Of a stretch of 14,290 nucleotides of DNA, positions 6,657 through 14,290 are shown piece after piece. Position numbers and translations under genes: made by a program. Origin of the DNA: Bacteroidota bacterium (GTDB lineage: Bacteria; Bacteroidota; Bacteroidia; Chitinophagales; Chitinophagaceae); assembly GCA_023411775.1 (NCBI GenBank), contig JAEYOL010000180.1, positions 1 through 14,290 of the forward strand, given 5' to 3'. The notes under the pieces were generated by a model. That model had not been told where the DNA came from. It ran no database searches and saw only the letters and a program-made list of their open reading frames with translations. Within the stretch, counting starts at the first letter, position 1. Every line of letters starts with the position of its first letter.

Positions 6657-7298
6657 GGGTTTCGATTGGTAGGTTGGAGAAGCTTTTTGAGGTGTTAGTT
6701 GCTGTTGATTGCCAACAGAGGATGTTTTGACGCCTTTTGTCGACAGGTAAACACCTATAAAAATAAATGCCAGCAAAGACACGATCAGCGCGATACCCCA
6801 CCACTGAAATCTTCGTTCATTAGAAGGTGAAAGGATTTCCTTCATTTGCGAAGATGTTTTCTCATGTTCACCGACCATCATCGTATGCTCGGCATTCTCC
6901 CTTATCACTTTTACAGCAGGTATGGGCACACCAGCCTTTTTATCCATCAGCACGGCTTCAAAACGAATTTCACCGGCCATACCTTTGCTAAATTCACCTA
7001 CGCCTTCCCAAAGCAGCCTGTCACCAGCCAGCACCCTATTTTTTATATCAAATGAAAAATCATTGAAACGCTTTACTGCATCCAGTTCTGATATATCCAG
7101 CTTGGAAGAAAGCCAGGTGAAAACATTTTTTGATGCAGGTACATTGCCATGATGCAGGGCTATCGTATAAGCGGGGGGTTCAGCTACTTTATTGACAAAA
7201 TCAATATATGCAGGCTTTCTTTCAAGCAGAAAAGTGCCGATACCCGGCATATTCAGTTGCTTATGCAGGATGAGATATTGATAAAGTTCCCCGTACAT
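6654..7298 (-). CDS. CCDC81-like prokaryotic HU-domain membrane protein
   Basis: The 214-residue protein begins with a segment resembling the Bacteroidota HU-CCDC81 domain: YLILHKQLNMPGIGTFLLE (about 8-26) followed by KPAYIDF and PPAYTIALHH to residue 50. A second related domain (about 52-118) contains DRLLWEGVGEFSKG. A linker leads to one transmembrane helix (about 167-186, WWGIALIVSLLAFIFIGVYL) and a short polar tail. In many relatives a C-terminal peptidoglycan-binding SPOR domain follows the helix; here the protein ends about 28 residues after it, so SPOR is missing. It starts 2 bp after the barrel gene stop, strongly suggesting co-transcription. Likely role: inner-membrane anchored envelope or chromosome-linked factor; inference only. 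Confidence 0.75.
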   Translation of the reverse strand: MYGELYQYLILHKQLNMPGIGTFLLERKPAYIDFVNKVAEPPAYTIALHHGNVPASKNVFTWLSSKLDISELDAVKRFNDFSFDIKNRVLAGDRLLWEGVGEFSKGMAGEIRFEAVLMDKKAGVPIPAVKVIRENAEHTMMVGEHEKTSSQMKEILSPSNERRFQWWGIALIVSLLAFIFIGVYLSTKGVKTSSVGNQQQLTPQKASPTYQSKP

Positions 7299-7300
7299 CT

Positions 7301-9010
7301 TTAATTCTTTTGATCAAAGGAAAAAATGATTCCACCCACGAAATTAAATCCATACACCGGGTACTGGTTCCAGCGTTGGTATTCTTTGTTGAAGATATTA
7401 TTAAACTGCGTCCAAAGGCTGATATTTTTTTGAATTTTAAATTCCAGGCCTGCATTCAGGTCAACAGCGCCTTTTAACTTGCCATCGCTGCCATCTTGCC
7501 TCATATACCTTGGACCGTTCCAGGCAAACAGGTCGCCTTTAAGCCAGAGGTCTTTGATGACCTGGAGTCGTAATGCAGTGTTCAGCTCAAGCGGGATCAG
7601 CCCCCAGGCTTTTTGTTGTCCCTGCAACCCGGTAAACTGGTTGAACTGAAGACTGGTGACCACAGAGAATTTCTCCTCCACAGTATACCCCAGTTCACCG
7701 CCGAGGTTCACTACATTGACGCGTTTGGCATTCACGACCTGGAAAGACTTACCATCTCCCCCTGTTGTGGTATCATTGATGAAAAGTGGCTGGTTATTGA
7801 GTTTATTGAACGCAACCTTGGCACTATAGGTAAAATGATCACCAACGGCGCCTTTAAATCCGGCATATCTTTCTTCGACCCAGGTATTCAGCTGTTCCGT
7901 TGGCGCCCATAACCAGGGATTTTGTGAAGCAAGGTACTGGTAGGTGGTCTTCCGGATATGCCCCGTCCAGCCAGCCTGGAGTGTGAAACGCTGGTCTGAG
8001 GTTCCCACTTCCGCTAGGATATTGGGAAACATCTTAAAGGCCCCGTTATCCCAGGATGGTCTTATTCCTCCCTGCAACCTAAGCGTTGAACTTTTGTACA
8101 ACACCGCCGGAGAAATATACCAGGCGGTATTATTGACAACAGATTTTGCTTTTGGCGAGTAGCGGGTAAGATCAAAAGTCACACCGAGCTGAACAGCGAA
8201 ATCCTGTCCTACCTTTTTCTCAAGCGGAAGGTCGACCACGGAATTGCTTTCATTATTTTTCAGGTGGTCGCCGAAAATATCGATCCTGATCTCAGGTGCA
8301 TAAGAAATGCCATATTCTGTTTTATTAACATTGTGCATTCCAATACGAGCCGAAATAGTCTGGAATCGCTGGCGTATCGAGTCGTTTACAAACGAGAGCG
8401 ACTCGGGCTGGTAACCGTACTTATACGTCCTGTTTTGTTTCATCCCGATGCTACCATTCCATTCAAGGTTCTTTACCGTTTTATAAAACGCACTAAGCTT
8501 CACCTCTGTATTGGTAAAGTCCTGGTAATCTCTTTTACCCTGTGAAGAAACATGTTTTGCGTAAATATTGGCTCCCGCTGTATTACCGTCACCAAAGGAA
8601 AAGCCGGCTTGTATATATGGCGTCTTCAAGCTACCAAAACCCGCCTTGATATAATTACTATTATCAAATACTCCCGTTGAGTCTACCTGTAAGGCCAGCG
8701 GCTTAAGTGTACCGGGCTGGTAGGCAAACAAAAGGTTGGGATTGGGGATATCGTATTGCAGTCGTGGCTTTGAAGTATCAGTCGAAGGTGGCGAAGGATT
8801 AAAATTGATCTTTGCTGCATCACGCAAAACCGGTTTAAACGCGGACGTGATATCAATAGCCTTCGGCTTGCTGGGATCCTGCGCTGATGTTGCCGCGAAA
8901 CTTATAATGCCAAGGCCCAACAGGATAATCCTGTTTAGTCCACCCGGTTTCAAACCAACACCCGCATGTTGCCTTCTCTTCGCTATCTGCATATTGTTTT
9001 GAATATTCAT
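7301..9010 (-). CDS. Outer-membrane beta-barrel protein, TonB-receptor-like without plug
   Basis: The 569-residue protein has a long signal peptide: a basic n-region of about 27 residues, then a hydrophobic core (IILLGLGIISFAATSA), ending near Q44. A proline-rich linker (about 45-95) precedes a region of alternating beta strands up to the C-terminus. The end, NNIFNKEYQRWNQYPVYGF then GGIIFSF, resembles the last strands of TonB-dependent receptors. No plug domain or TonB box is visible, so it is unlikely to be a standard gated importer. An in-frame ATG at residue 7 is an alternative start. It lies 49 bp after the TPR gene and 2 bp before the HU gene. I infer it forms an envelope complex with the TPR protein; transport substrate, if any, is unknown. 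Confidence 0.8.
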   Translation of the reverse strand: MNIQNNMQIAKRRQHAGVGLKPGGLNRIILLGLGIISFAATSAQDPSKPKAIDITSAFKPVLRDAAKINFNPSPPSTDTSKPRLQYDIPNPNLLFAYQPGTLKPLALQVDSTGVFDNSNYIKAGFGSLKTPYIQAGFSFGDGNTAGANIYAKHVSSQGKRDYQDFTNTEVKLSAFYKTVKNLEWNGSIGMKQNRTYKYGYQPESLSFVNDSIRQRFQTISARIGMHNVNKTEYGISYAPEIRIDIFGDHLKNNESNSVVDLPLEKKVGQDFAVQLGVTFDLTRYSPKAKSVVNNTAWYISPAVLYKSSTLRLQGGIRPSWDNGAFKMFPNILAEVGTSDQRFTLQAGWTGHIRKTTYQYLASQNPWLWAPTEQLNTWVEERYAGFKGAVGDHFTYSAKVAFNKLNNQPLFINDTTTGGDGKSFQVVNAKRVNVVNLGGELGYTVEEKFSVVTSLQFNQFTGLQGQQKAWGLIPLELNTALRLQVIKDLWLKGDLFAWNGPRYMRQDGSDGKLKGAVDLNAGLEFKIQKNISLWTQFNNIFNKEYQRWNQYPVYGFNFVGGIIFSFDQKN

Positions 9011-9033
9011 TTATCAATATGTTTATAAAACAT

Positions 9034-9069
9034 TCTCCCTAATTCCTAATTATCAATCCCTAATTCCCC
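9034..9069 (-). repeat. Heptamer repeat tract overlapping the TPR gene stop
   Basis: Read on the minus strand: GGAATTA, GGGATTG, ATAATTA, GGAATTA, GGGAGAA. The TAG stop of the TPR gene (9060-9062) lies inside the first unit, so the repeat sets the protein's last residues. It shares 16 exact bases with the tract after queA. Confidence 0.75.
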
Positions 9070-12000
9070 ACCTTACTACTCCTTCCCTCCTCCTCCGTTA
9101 CCTGCGCCAGTTTCTCTTCAGCTTCTTTTTTCAAATTCGGCTCGATCGTATTATCTGCTACGCTCTGGAATGTAGCTTTAGCATTGAAATAATCTTTTTG
9201 TTTAAAATAAACATCGCCCAGGAGTATATAGGCTTTTGTTACCCAATAGTCGTATGAGCCAGATTTATTGATCACTTCAAAAGCCGCCTTCTCCGCGTCG
9301 GCAAGTTTGTTTAACTGGAACCAGCTATTCGCAATTTCATATCGCGCTTCTGCCGCAAGGGCTGCCTTGTTTAAATTCACTACAGTTTTGAAGTTGGATA
9401 TTGCCTGGTCGTGTTGTCCGTTGACGGAATGGGATTTGCCGATCGCCATATTCGCCAGCGCTTTATCATCGGTACTGCTTCCTTTGGCGTCCACTAAATC
9501 CCTGGCATTTGTAACCGCGTCCGACCATTTCTCCTGCTGGTATTGGCTACGCAATAATCCACGCATCGCTTCCAACTGGTTTTCCTGGTTTGAAGCTTCT
9601 TTCTTAAGCTGGATATAGTATGTTTCCGCCCTCGCATAATTCTTTAGTTCGAAAAAGTTGATACGGGCTGCGGCCAGTATCGCTCTTTCCGCATAACTAT
9701 TGGGTGCATTAGCTGCTACCGTCTCGTAACCGGTCAGGGCATTGGCCCAGTCCTTTTTACCATAGTAGATCTCACCGCGGTAGAAATGCGCATCAACAAA
9801 ATAAACACCGTTGGGGAATTTTTTTATGTAGTTGTTCAAAGAGGTCAGCGCCGCATTGAGGTTACCATTCGCAATCTGGTTTTCGGCAGCAGCATAGGAA
9901 AGTGAATCTTCCGTATCGACGCTGAGCGGCTTTCCTGACTTACGCATAAAAGCGGCATACTCGTCTGTCTGGCCAAGCTCTACGTAGATCAGTTTCACAT
10001 TGTTCAAAGCATCCGCCGCTTCAGGAGAGTTGGGGTATTGCGCTACCAGTTCCTGGTAATGCTTCAAAGCTTCATTGTTATTGTTTAAGTTATAATACGA
10101 AGTTCCCAATTTGAGATAAGCCTGTGGCTTCAGGCTTGCATTACCAGTACTCTTTATTACATTATTAAGGTATGGGATGGCTTCACTGAATTTTTCATCC
10201 GCCATATAAGTATTGGCAATCTCAAGATTGGCATCGGTGATTAAAGGCGAGGATGGAAATTTCCTGTTCATGGTATTGAGCAGGTTAATTTTATCTTTCG
10301 AGCTTTTTATCCCGGTGATCATGGCATCCTGGAAAGTGGCATAGTCTTCGGCCGGCCATGAAAAACGGATCACGTTTTCATACATGGTTTTGGCCTTTGA
10401 AAAATTGCGCTCCATATAATAGCAGTCAGCGGCGCGCAGGTAAGCATCCTGGGTAAGATCATCAGAGCTGAGACCGGGGTTCCTGCCCAGGGGTTCGAAG
10501 AAACCAAGTGCAGCCTGGTAATTTTCTTTTCTCAGGTAACAATAACCCAGGTTATATCTTGCATTCGACACATTGGCTTCACCACTTGCCGGTGATCCCG
10601 CGCTGATATAGGCATTATAATGCTTGATCGCCTCATCGAGCCTATTGTTTCTATAGGCCACCTCTCCTTTCCAGAAATTTACAAAGGGTAATACTGCCCC
10701 GTTATTGGGATCCTTTAAGGCTTTATCCAGCAACGCATCTGCTTCTGATAGACGACCATCATTGATCAACTCCGTAGCACGGCCATAGAGTATTCTTGGA
10801 TACAATCTTTTTGCGTTGGGGGTAGGATTGTTCATGCCATCGAGTAGCGATAGCGCTTCACGGTAATTGTTTGTATTGGTCAAAACAGCTACCAGCAAAT
10901 CCTTTGCTTCGGTGTTGTATGTAGAATTGGGGTAATCGGTCAAAAATGATCGCAAACTGTTCAACGCTTCATCCTGGTAACCGAGTTCATAAGAAAGCTT
11001 GGCATATTGGAAACGGGAAACTTCCTGTTGTTTCTTGTCGCTGCTGTTTGATGCACAAAATAAAAATGCATTGCGGGCATTGCTTTTCTGACCCGTCTTC
11101 AGGTAAGCGTCACCAAGCAGGTACATGGCACTTTGGCTCAGGGTATCTTCTTTTCCACTCAACTGCTTGAAACCTTCGATCGCCTTGGTGAGGTTGTTGT
11201 TCATATAGTAGGCATATGACAACTCGTACAGGTCTTCGCGGCGAACCTTTGGCGAGCCCTTTACAAAGTCCTCAAGGTAAGGCAGCCCTTTGTCAAATTC
11301 TTTACGCTCAAAATAAGCGTGACCGATCATTTGTTTTAATTCCAGGTCATAGTATTGCGACTGTCCGGTTTTGATCTTTGTCTCTGCATATTTCAACGCC
11401 TCTTCTTTTTTTCCCTGTATGTAATAGATCTGTGCGATATAGTAAGGGACAACAGTCGCGTAGGCTTTTTCATTCTCAACGATCTTAAAGCTTTGCAAAG
11501 CTTCGTTGTATTGTTTATCCCGAAAAGCCAGGAACCCGTAATAATAATTCGCATCAAGATAGTTGGGATCATCCTTCATGGTGCGAATAGTATTGAACAG
11601 GGGTTTTGCCTGCGCAAACTGTTGAAGCGTGAAATAGGAATATCCCTGGTGAAATTTCATGGTCGCGATATCCTTATTGCTGAGATTGGCAATATTGGAT
11701 TGTTCGTAGTGGTCAAGAGCCTTCTTGAAGTCCTGTTGGCGGAAATAATATTCGGCCAGTTGGAAATTCATCATTTGCACCCTGGCCGTATTCTTTTCAA
11801 GATCGATATAATCAATAGCCTGGTCAACCGCGTTTTCCTCCTGTTGCTTTAAGGCGCATGCGGTGGCGTAGTAATTGATCTCCTGAACTGTTACGGGATT
11901 GTTAACCACATCGGTCTCACGTACCGATTGTTTCAATTCCTTCAGCAAGGGGTAAGCGAGGCTGTACTGCTCTTTCTGAAAATATTCCTTGGCTTCTTTG

Positions 12001-12095
12001 AATTTTGTGTGGGGGTCGGAGTAATAGATCGTTTGCTGCGCGCGCACAGCCATGCACAGAACAGTAGCTATTGCTAGCGAAAAATATTGCTTCAT
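9060..12095 (-). CDS. Large secreted tetratricopeptide-repeat protein
   Basis: The 1011-residue protein has a signal peptide (MKQYFSLAIATVLCMAVRA, cleavage likely near A19), so it acts in the periplasm or at the outer membrane. Nearly all the remainder consists of TPR-type helical pairs, recognisable by repeated patterns such as AKEYFQKEQYSLAYPLLKEL (about 35-54), ALDHYEQSN, GFLAFRDKQYNEALQSF, EVAYRNNRLDEAIKHYNAYI and GDVYFKQKDYFNAKATFQSV. Repeats span to about residue 985. No enzymatic domain or lipobox is seen. TPR arrays bind proteins or peptides, so a scaffold role is likely. It heads the four-gene cluster and is followed by an outer-membrane barrel 49 bp downstream, suggesting the two cooperate. 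Its final codons and stop fall within a heptamer repeat. No strong promoter match was found in the 233-bp gap upstream. Confidence 0.92.
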   Translation of the reverse strand: MKQYFSLAIATVLCMAVRAQQTIYYSDPHTKFKEAKEYFQKEQYSLAYPLLKELKQSVRETDVVNNPVTVQEINYYATACALKQQEENAVDQAIDYIDLEKNTARVQMMNFQLAEYYFRQQDFKKALDHYEQSNIANLSNKDIATMKFHQGYSYFTLQQFAQAKPLFNTIRTMKDDPNYLDANYYYGFLAFRDKQYNEALQSFKIVENEKAYATVVPYYIAQIYYIQGKKEEALKYAETKIKTGQSQYYDLELKQMIGHAYFERKEFDKGLPYLEDFVKGSPKVRREDLYELSYAYYMNNNLTKAIEGFKQLSGKEDTLSQSAMYLLGDAYLKTGQKSNARNAFLFCASNSSDKKQQEVSRFQYAKLSYELGYQDEALNSLRSFLTDYPNSTYNTEAKDLLVAVLTNTNNYREALSLLDGMNNPTPNAKRLYPRILYGRATELINDGRLSEADALLDKALKDPNNGAVLPFVNFWKGEVAYRNNRLDEAIKHYNAYISAGSPASGEANVSNARYNLGYCYLRKENYQAALGFFEPLGRNPGLSSDDLTQDAYLRAADCYYMERNFSKAKTMYENVIRFSWPAEDYATFQDAMITGIKSSKDKINLLNTMNRKFPSSPLITDANLEIANTYMADEKFSEAIPYLNNVIKSTGNASLKPQAYLKLGTSYYNLNNNNEALKHYQELVAQYPNSPEAADALNNVKLIYVELGQTDEYAAFMRKSGKPLSVDTEDSLSYAAAENQIANGNLNAALTSLNNYIKKFPNGVYFVDAHFYRGEIYYGKKDWANALTGYETVAANAPNSYAERAILAAARINFFELKNYARAETYYIQLKKEASNQENQLEAMRGLLRSQYQQEKWSDAVTNARDLVDAKGSSTDDKALANMAIGKSHSVNGQHDQAISNFKTVVNLNKAALAAEARYEIANSWFQLNKLADAEKAAFEVINKSGSYDYWVTKAYILLGDVYFKQKDYFNAKATFQSVADNTIEPNLKKEAEEKLAQVTEEEGRSSKVGN

Positions 12096-12328
12096 GCCAA
12101 ATGTCCTTTAAACCGTTGGGGGATAAACGCTGCGAATATTCAAATTATTTCAACCAACGCCAAACATCATTCCAAACAGGTGTGGATAAGTCTGATATTA
12201 CATCTTGTTTAACAAATCAATCATCTTCAATCGATAAAAAGCAATTAAAATTTCTTCTGTATTATTGCACAGTTAAGGTCATCACCCTTCTTCGGGCCGT
12301 TGTCCCAACCCCAAAAATTAATTACCAA

Positions 12329-12736
12329 ATGAAAAAACTGTTAAGTATCAGGTACACTGACAATGGAATTACAATAGCTACACTGCTAATGCGCCTTGGC
12401 CTCGGGGCGCTTATTATACCTCATGGTTATAGCAAGCTGATCAATTTTGCATCGCGCTCAGCCAGTTTTTCCGATCCATTTCATATCGGCAGCCCCACTT
12501 CCCTGGCTTTGGTGATCTTCGCAGAGTTTTTTTGTGGCGTGTTTATCTTACTCGGCTTGTTTACCCGCCTTGCCTGCATCCCGCTGATCATCGCCATGGC
12601 AGTGATCGTATTCAAAATCCATAACGCTGATTTTTTTGGTGATGCAGAAAAACCCGCATTATTCCTGCTTGGCTACCTGGCACTGATGTTTACCGGACCC
12701 GGTAAGGTCAGTCTCGACAGACTAATAGCCCGGTAA
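12329..12736 (+). CDS. DoxX family membrane protein
   Basis: The 135-residue protein starts at the ATG at 12329 (MKKLLSIRYTDNG). The frame is open upstream to 12071, but that stretch overlaps the start of the divergent TPR gene and has no membrane-protein character, so I reject the longer form. The DoxX signature MRLGLGALIIPHGYSKL (about 21-37) is present, and four hydrophobic helices can be placed at about 17-33, 58-77, 82-96 and 109-122, a usual DoxX layout and length. Bacterial DoxX proteins are inner-membrane proteins linked to redox or oxidative-stress functions in some organisms, but this member's role is unknown. It is probably transcribed alone or with the M50 gene 111 bp downstream. 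Confidence 0.88.
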   Translation: MKKLLSIRYTDNGITIATLLMRLGLGALIIPHGYSKLINFASRSASFSDPFHIGSPTSLALVIFAEFFCGVFILLGLFTRLACIPLIIAMAVIVFKIHNADFFGDAEKPALFLLGYLALMFTGPGKVSLDRLIAR

Positions 12737-12782
12737 ACGCGTTTCCAACTTCATGGCAGTTTAATTCTTTAGACAATGCCGC

Positions 12783-12795
12783 GGGGAAATACCCC
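12783..12795. other. Short GGGG-AAATA-CCCC hairpin between DoxX and M50 genes
   Basis: A 4-bp G-C stem with a 5-nt loop lies in the 111-bp gap, followed by TATTCC and not by a T tract. It could weakly terminate the DoxX transcript, but it may also be chance. Confidence 0.2.
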
Positions 12796-12847
12796 TATTC
12801 CATTTTGATAATCACTTACACTTAAGCCTTAATTTTTTTAATTTTAA

Positions 12848-13870
12848 ATGATGGAAGATTACGCAGGACCACAGGGCTTAAGCGGCGATAAGCAAATAGT
12901 ATCGACCGAAGAACTATTTGTGTACCCGCCAAAATTCCAAAAGCCACCGGAGCAGGCCACTAATGTATGGCTTAAGTCCATCGCCAGCCTTGCGCTTTAC
13001 CTGATCCTAGGTTATTATATTTTTCACAGTTTTGAAATGCTATTGCTGATCACAGCTATTGTTGTATTTCACGAACTGGGACATTTCTTTGCCATGAAGT
13101 TTTATAGTTATAAAGATCTTGGCATATTCTTTATTCCTTTGCTCGGCGCTTATGTTTCCGGAAGTAAACGGGAGGTTTCGCAGAAGGAATCCTCGGTAAT
13201 ATTGCTTGCAGGACCGTTGCCGGGAATTATCCTCGGTATTATCCTATATTTTCTTTACCAAAATAATCACGGTCTCTATATCGGCAGTATTTCATTTTAC
13301 ACGGTAGCCGTATCGCTGATCTTTCTCAACCTCGTCAATCTTATCCCCGTGTATCCACTCGACGGAGGACAATTGCTCAACCGGGTTTTCCTGGATGAAG
13401 AAAGCTGGCTGAGCCGTTTATTTGTTTTGCTGTCAATCGCCTTCCTCACCTGGTTTGCGCTGTATGGTATGGGCCGGCCGTTTTACCCGTTGCTCATTTT
13501 CCCGGCCATGATGTTGTTTCGAATGTTTGGGGATACGCGGTTAAATACGATTGAGAAAAAAATTGAAACCGCGGGCTTCGATCTCAATGTGGCTTATGAA
13601 GATCTTTCGGATGAAGACTATTGGAAAATCAGAAATATTCTTATCAACGAACATCCCTCTTTCAAAGACATACCAACAGCCCCGCCATTTGAGTATAGCC
13701 CAAAAGAAGAAAAGATCATGCTGACCATTCAAAGCCTGCTTCATCGCAACCTGATCCAGGATGTATCAGTGGCCGGCAAAATAATAATATTGATCATCTG
13801 GCTGGCAGCTATCGCTTCACCCTGGCTGATCAATATGGATCTGTCTTTTTTTAGCCGGTTTGGATTTTGA
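12848..13870 (+). CDS. M50 family (site-2 protease type) membrane metalloprotease
   Basis: The 340-residue protein carries the zinc-binding motif HELGH at residues 75-79 (catalytic E76, ligands H75 and H79) within a hydrophobic segment, and the third ligand D172 in the NLVNLIPVYPLDGGQ motif. AGPLPGIILG (121-130) matches the conserved glycine-rich helix of the family. Membrane helices flank these, with a cytoplasmic-looking N-terminus of about 40 residues, a soluble region (about 230-305) and a final helix (about 311-328). It has no PDZ domain, so it differs from RseP-type proteases and resembles shorter uncharacterised M50 proteins. All catalytic residues are present, so it should be active; the substrate is unknown. 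Two adjacent ATGs (12848 and 12851) are possible starts. Confidence 0.9.
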   Translation: MMEDYAGPQGLSGDKQIVSTEELFVYPPKFQKPPEQATNVWLKSIASLALYLILGYYIFHSFEMLLLITAIVVFHELGHFFAMKFYSYKDLGIFFIPLLGAYVSGSKREVSQKESSVILLAGPLPGIILGIILYFLYQNNHGLYIGSISFYTVAVSLIFLNLVNLIPVYPLDGGQLLNRVFLDEESWLSRLFVLLSIAFLTWFALYGMGRPFYPLLIFPAMMLFRMFGDTRLNTIEKKIETAGFDLNVAYEDLSDEDYWKIRNILINEHPSFKDIPTAPPFEYSPKEEKIMLTIQSLLHRNLIQDVSVAGKIIILIIWLAAIASPWLINMDLSFFSRFGF

Positions 13871-13876
13871 ACCGGC
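13854..13876. terminator. Hairpin overlapping the M50 stop codon, possible terminator
   Basis: GCCGGTT (13854-13860) pairs perfectly with AACCGGC (13870-13876) around a 9-nt loop; outer GTCT/AGAC can extend the stem across a bulge. It lies between convergent genes and covers the TGA of the M50 gene. There is no downstream T tract on either strand, so termination is only a guess from position. Confidence 0.35.
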
Positions 13877-13911
13877 AGACAAACTTAAATCCTGAATTGA
13901 TGTTACTGTTA

Positions 13912-14290
13912 TCAGCGTTTTAAACTTTTTGCCCACTCATCCAGTTTCTTTTCCAGCAGGCTTAGTGGCAGAGATCCATGTTTCAATACCTCGTCATGAA
14001 ATTCAGCCAGCGTTACTTTGCCCTCTGACTGGTCTACGTATTTTGTACGAAGCTCAGCAATCTTCAGTGCGCCAATTTTATAAGCGAGGGCCTGGCCTGG
14101 CATAACCATGTATCGCTCGATTTCAGCAGTGGCTCCCTGCTCCGAAATCGCTTCGTTGGCCATCATATATTTAATGGCTTCTTCTCTTGTCATGCCTTTG
14201 GTATGTATCGCCACATCCACTACAAGCCGGATGGCGCGGTGCATTTCATCGCCCAGGGCACCCATATATTGATAGGGATCAGTATAAAGT
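13912..14290 (-). CDS. DUF885 family protein, C-terminal part (N-terminus beyond window)
   Basis: Only the last 125 or so residues are in the window. The frame stays open from the ATG at 14265 to the right edge (reading LYTDPYQY before MGALGDE), so that ATG is internal. The sequence YTDPYQYMGALGDEMHRAIR followed by LVVD, then GMTREEAIKYMMANEAIS, and ATAEIERYMVMPGQALAYKIG is the characteristic C-terminal signature of DUF885 proteins. These are usually about 550-600 residues, often secreted, and thought to be zinc-peptidase-like, but the function is not established. The end (LPLSLLEKKLDEWAKSLKR) is normal for the family, so the C-terminus is intact. It converges on the M50 gene with a 41-bp gap. 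Confidence 0.88.
   Translation of the reverse strand, partial: LYTDPYQYMGALGDEMHRAIRLVVDVAIHTKGMTREEAIKYMMANEAISEQGATAEIERYMVMPGQALAYKIGALKIAELRTKYVDQSEGKVTLAEFHDEVLKHGSLPLSLLEKKLDEWAKSLKR

Noticed and set aside
6595..6804. Minus-strand 69-codon frame ending in SNIQYLVSSIQNYV
   Set aside because: Its tail is simply the translated heptamer repeat, and the rest overlaps the HU-domain gene in another frame.
11355..11852. 165-codon plus-strand frame inside the TPR gene
   Set aside because: It is antisense to a continuous, clearly TPR-type coding sequence; its hydrophobic look follows from the complement of TPR codons.
12071..12328. Upstream extension of the DoxX frame
   Set aside because: It overlaps the start of the TPR gene and encodes a polar sequence unlike DoxX; the ATG at 12329 gives the normal family length.
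12096..12328. Promoters in the gap between the TPR and DoxX genes
   Set aside because: Partial matches exist (TATTATTG at 12260-12267 on plus; the complement of CAAATTAT at 12141-12148 on minus), but neither has a well-spaced TTTG partner.

Overview
The window looks like chromosomal DNA of a Bacteroidota bacterium, most likely a Chitinophagaceae-type soil or freshwater organism. Support comes from promoters of the Bacteroidota form (TTTG, 18-19 bp, TAnnTTTG), a serine palmitoyltransferase of the bacterial sphingolipid pathway, a CCDC81-like prokaryotic HU-domain protein, a very large secreted TPR protein paired with an outer-membrane barrel, and starts that mostly lack Shine-Dalgarno sequences. 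There is no phage, transposase, integrase, rRNA, tRNA or CRISPR array. The genes are chromosomal housekeeping and envelope genes, and the unusual content lies between them.

Layout: (1) a TraB/GumN-type secreted protein, cut by the left edge, on the minus strand; (2) a divergent leader region and queA (queuosine synthesis) on the plus strand; (3) a 666-bp gene-poor stretch holding a heptamer repeat, an array of four ~105-bp tandem repeats, a GC-rich hairpin, and a promoter driving a 45-residue single-pass membrane protein; (4) an unrecognised 208-residue protein on the minus strand, divergent from (5) serine palmitoyltransferase on the plus strand; (6) a large inverted repeat between convergent genes; (7) a probable four-gene minus-strand operon transcribed 12095 to 5688: giant periplasmic TPR protein, outer-membrane barrel, HU-CCDC81 membrane protein, SAM-dependent methyltransferase; (8) DoxX-family and M50-family membrane proteins on the plus strand; (9) the C-terminal part of a DUF885 protein, cut by the right edge.

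The envelope theme is consistent. SPT supplies sphingoid bases for membrane lipids. The TPR/barrel/HU operon appears to be a periplasm and outer-membrane module, and the TraB/GumN, M50 and DoxX proteins are exported or membrane-bound. No clearly new multi-gene system is visible. The best candidates for undescribed biology are the 105-bp array, whose copies keep three stem-loops and show one compensatory base-pair change, and the heptamer repeats that sit at or just after stop codons on the coding strand.
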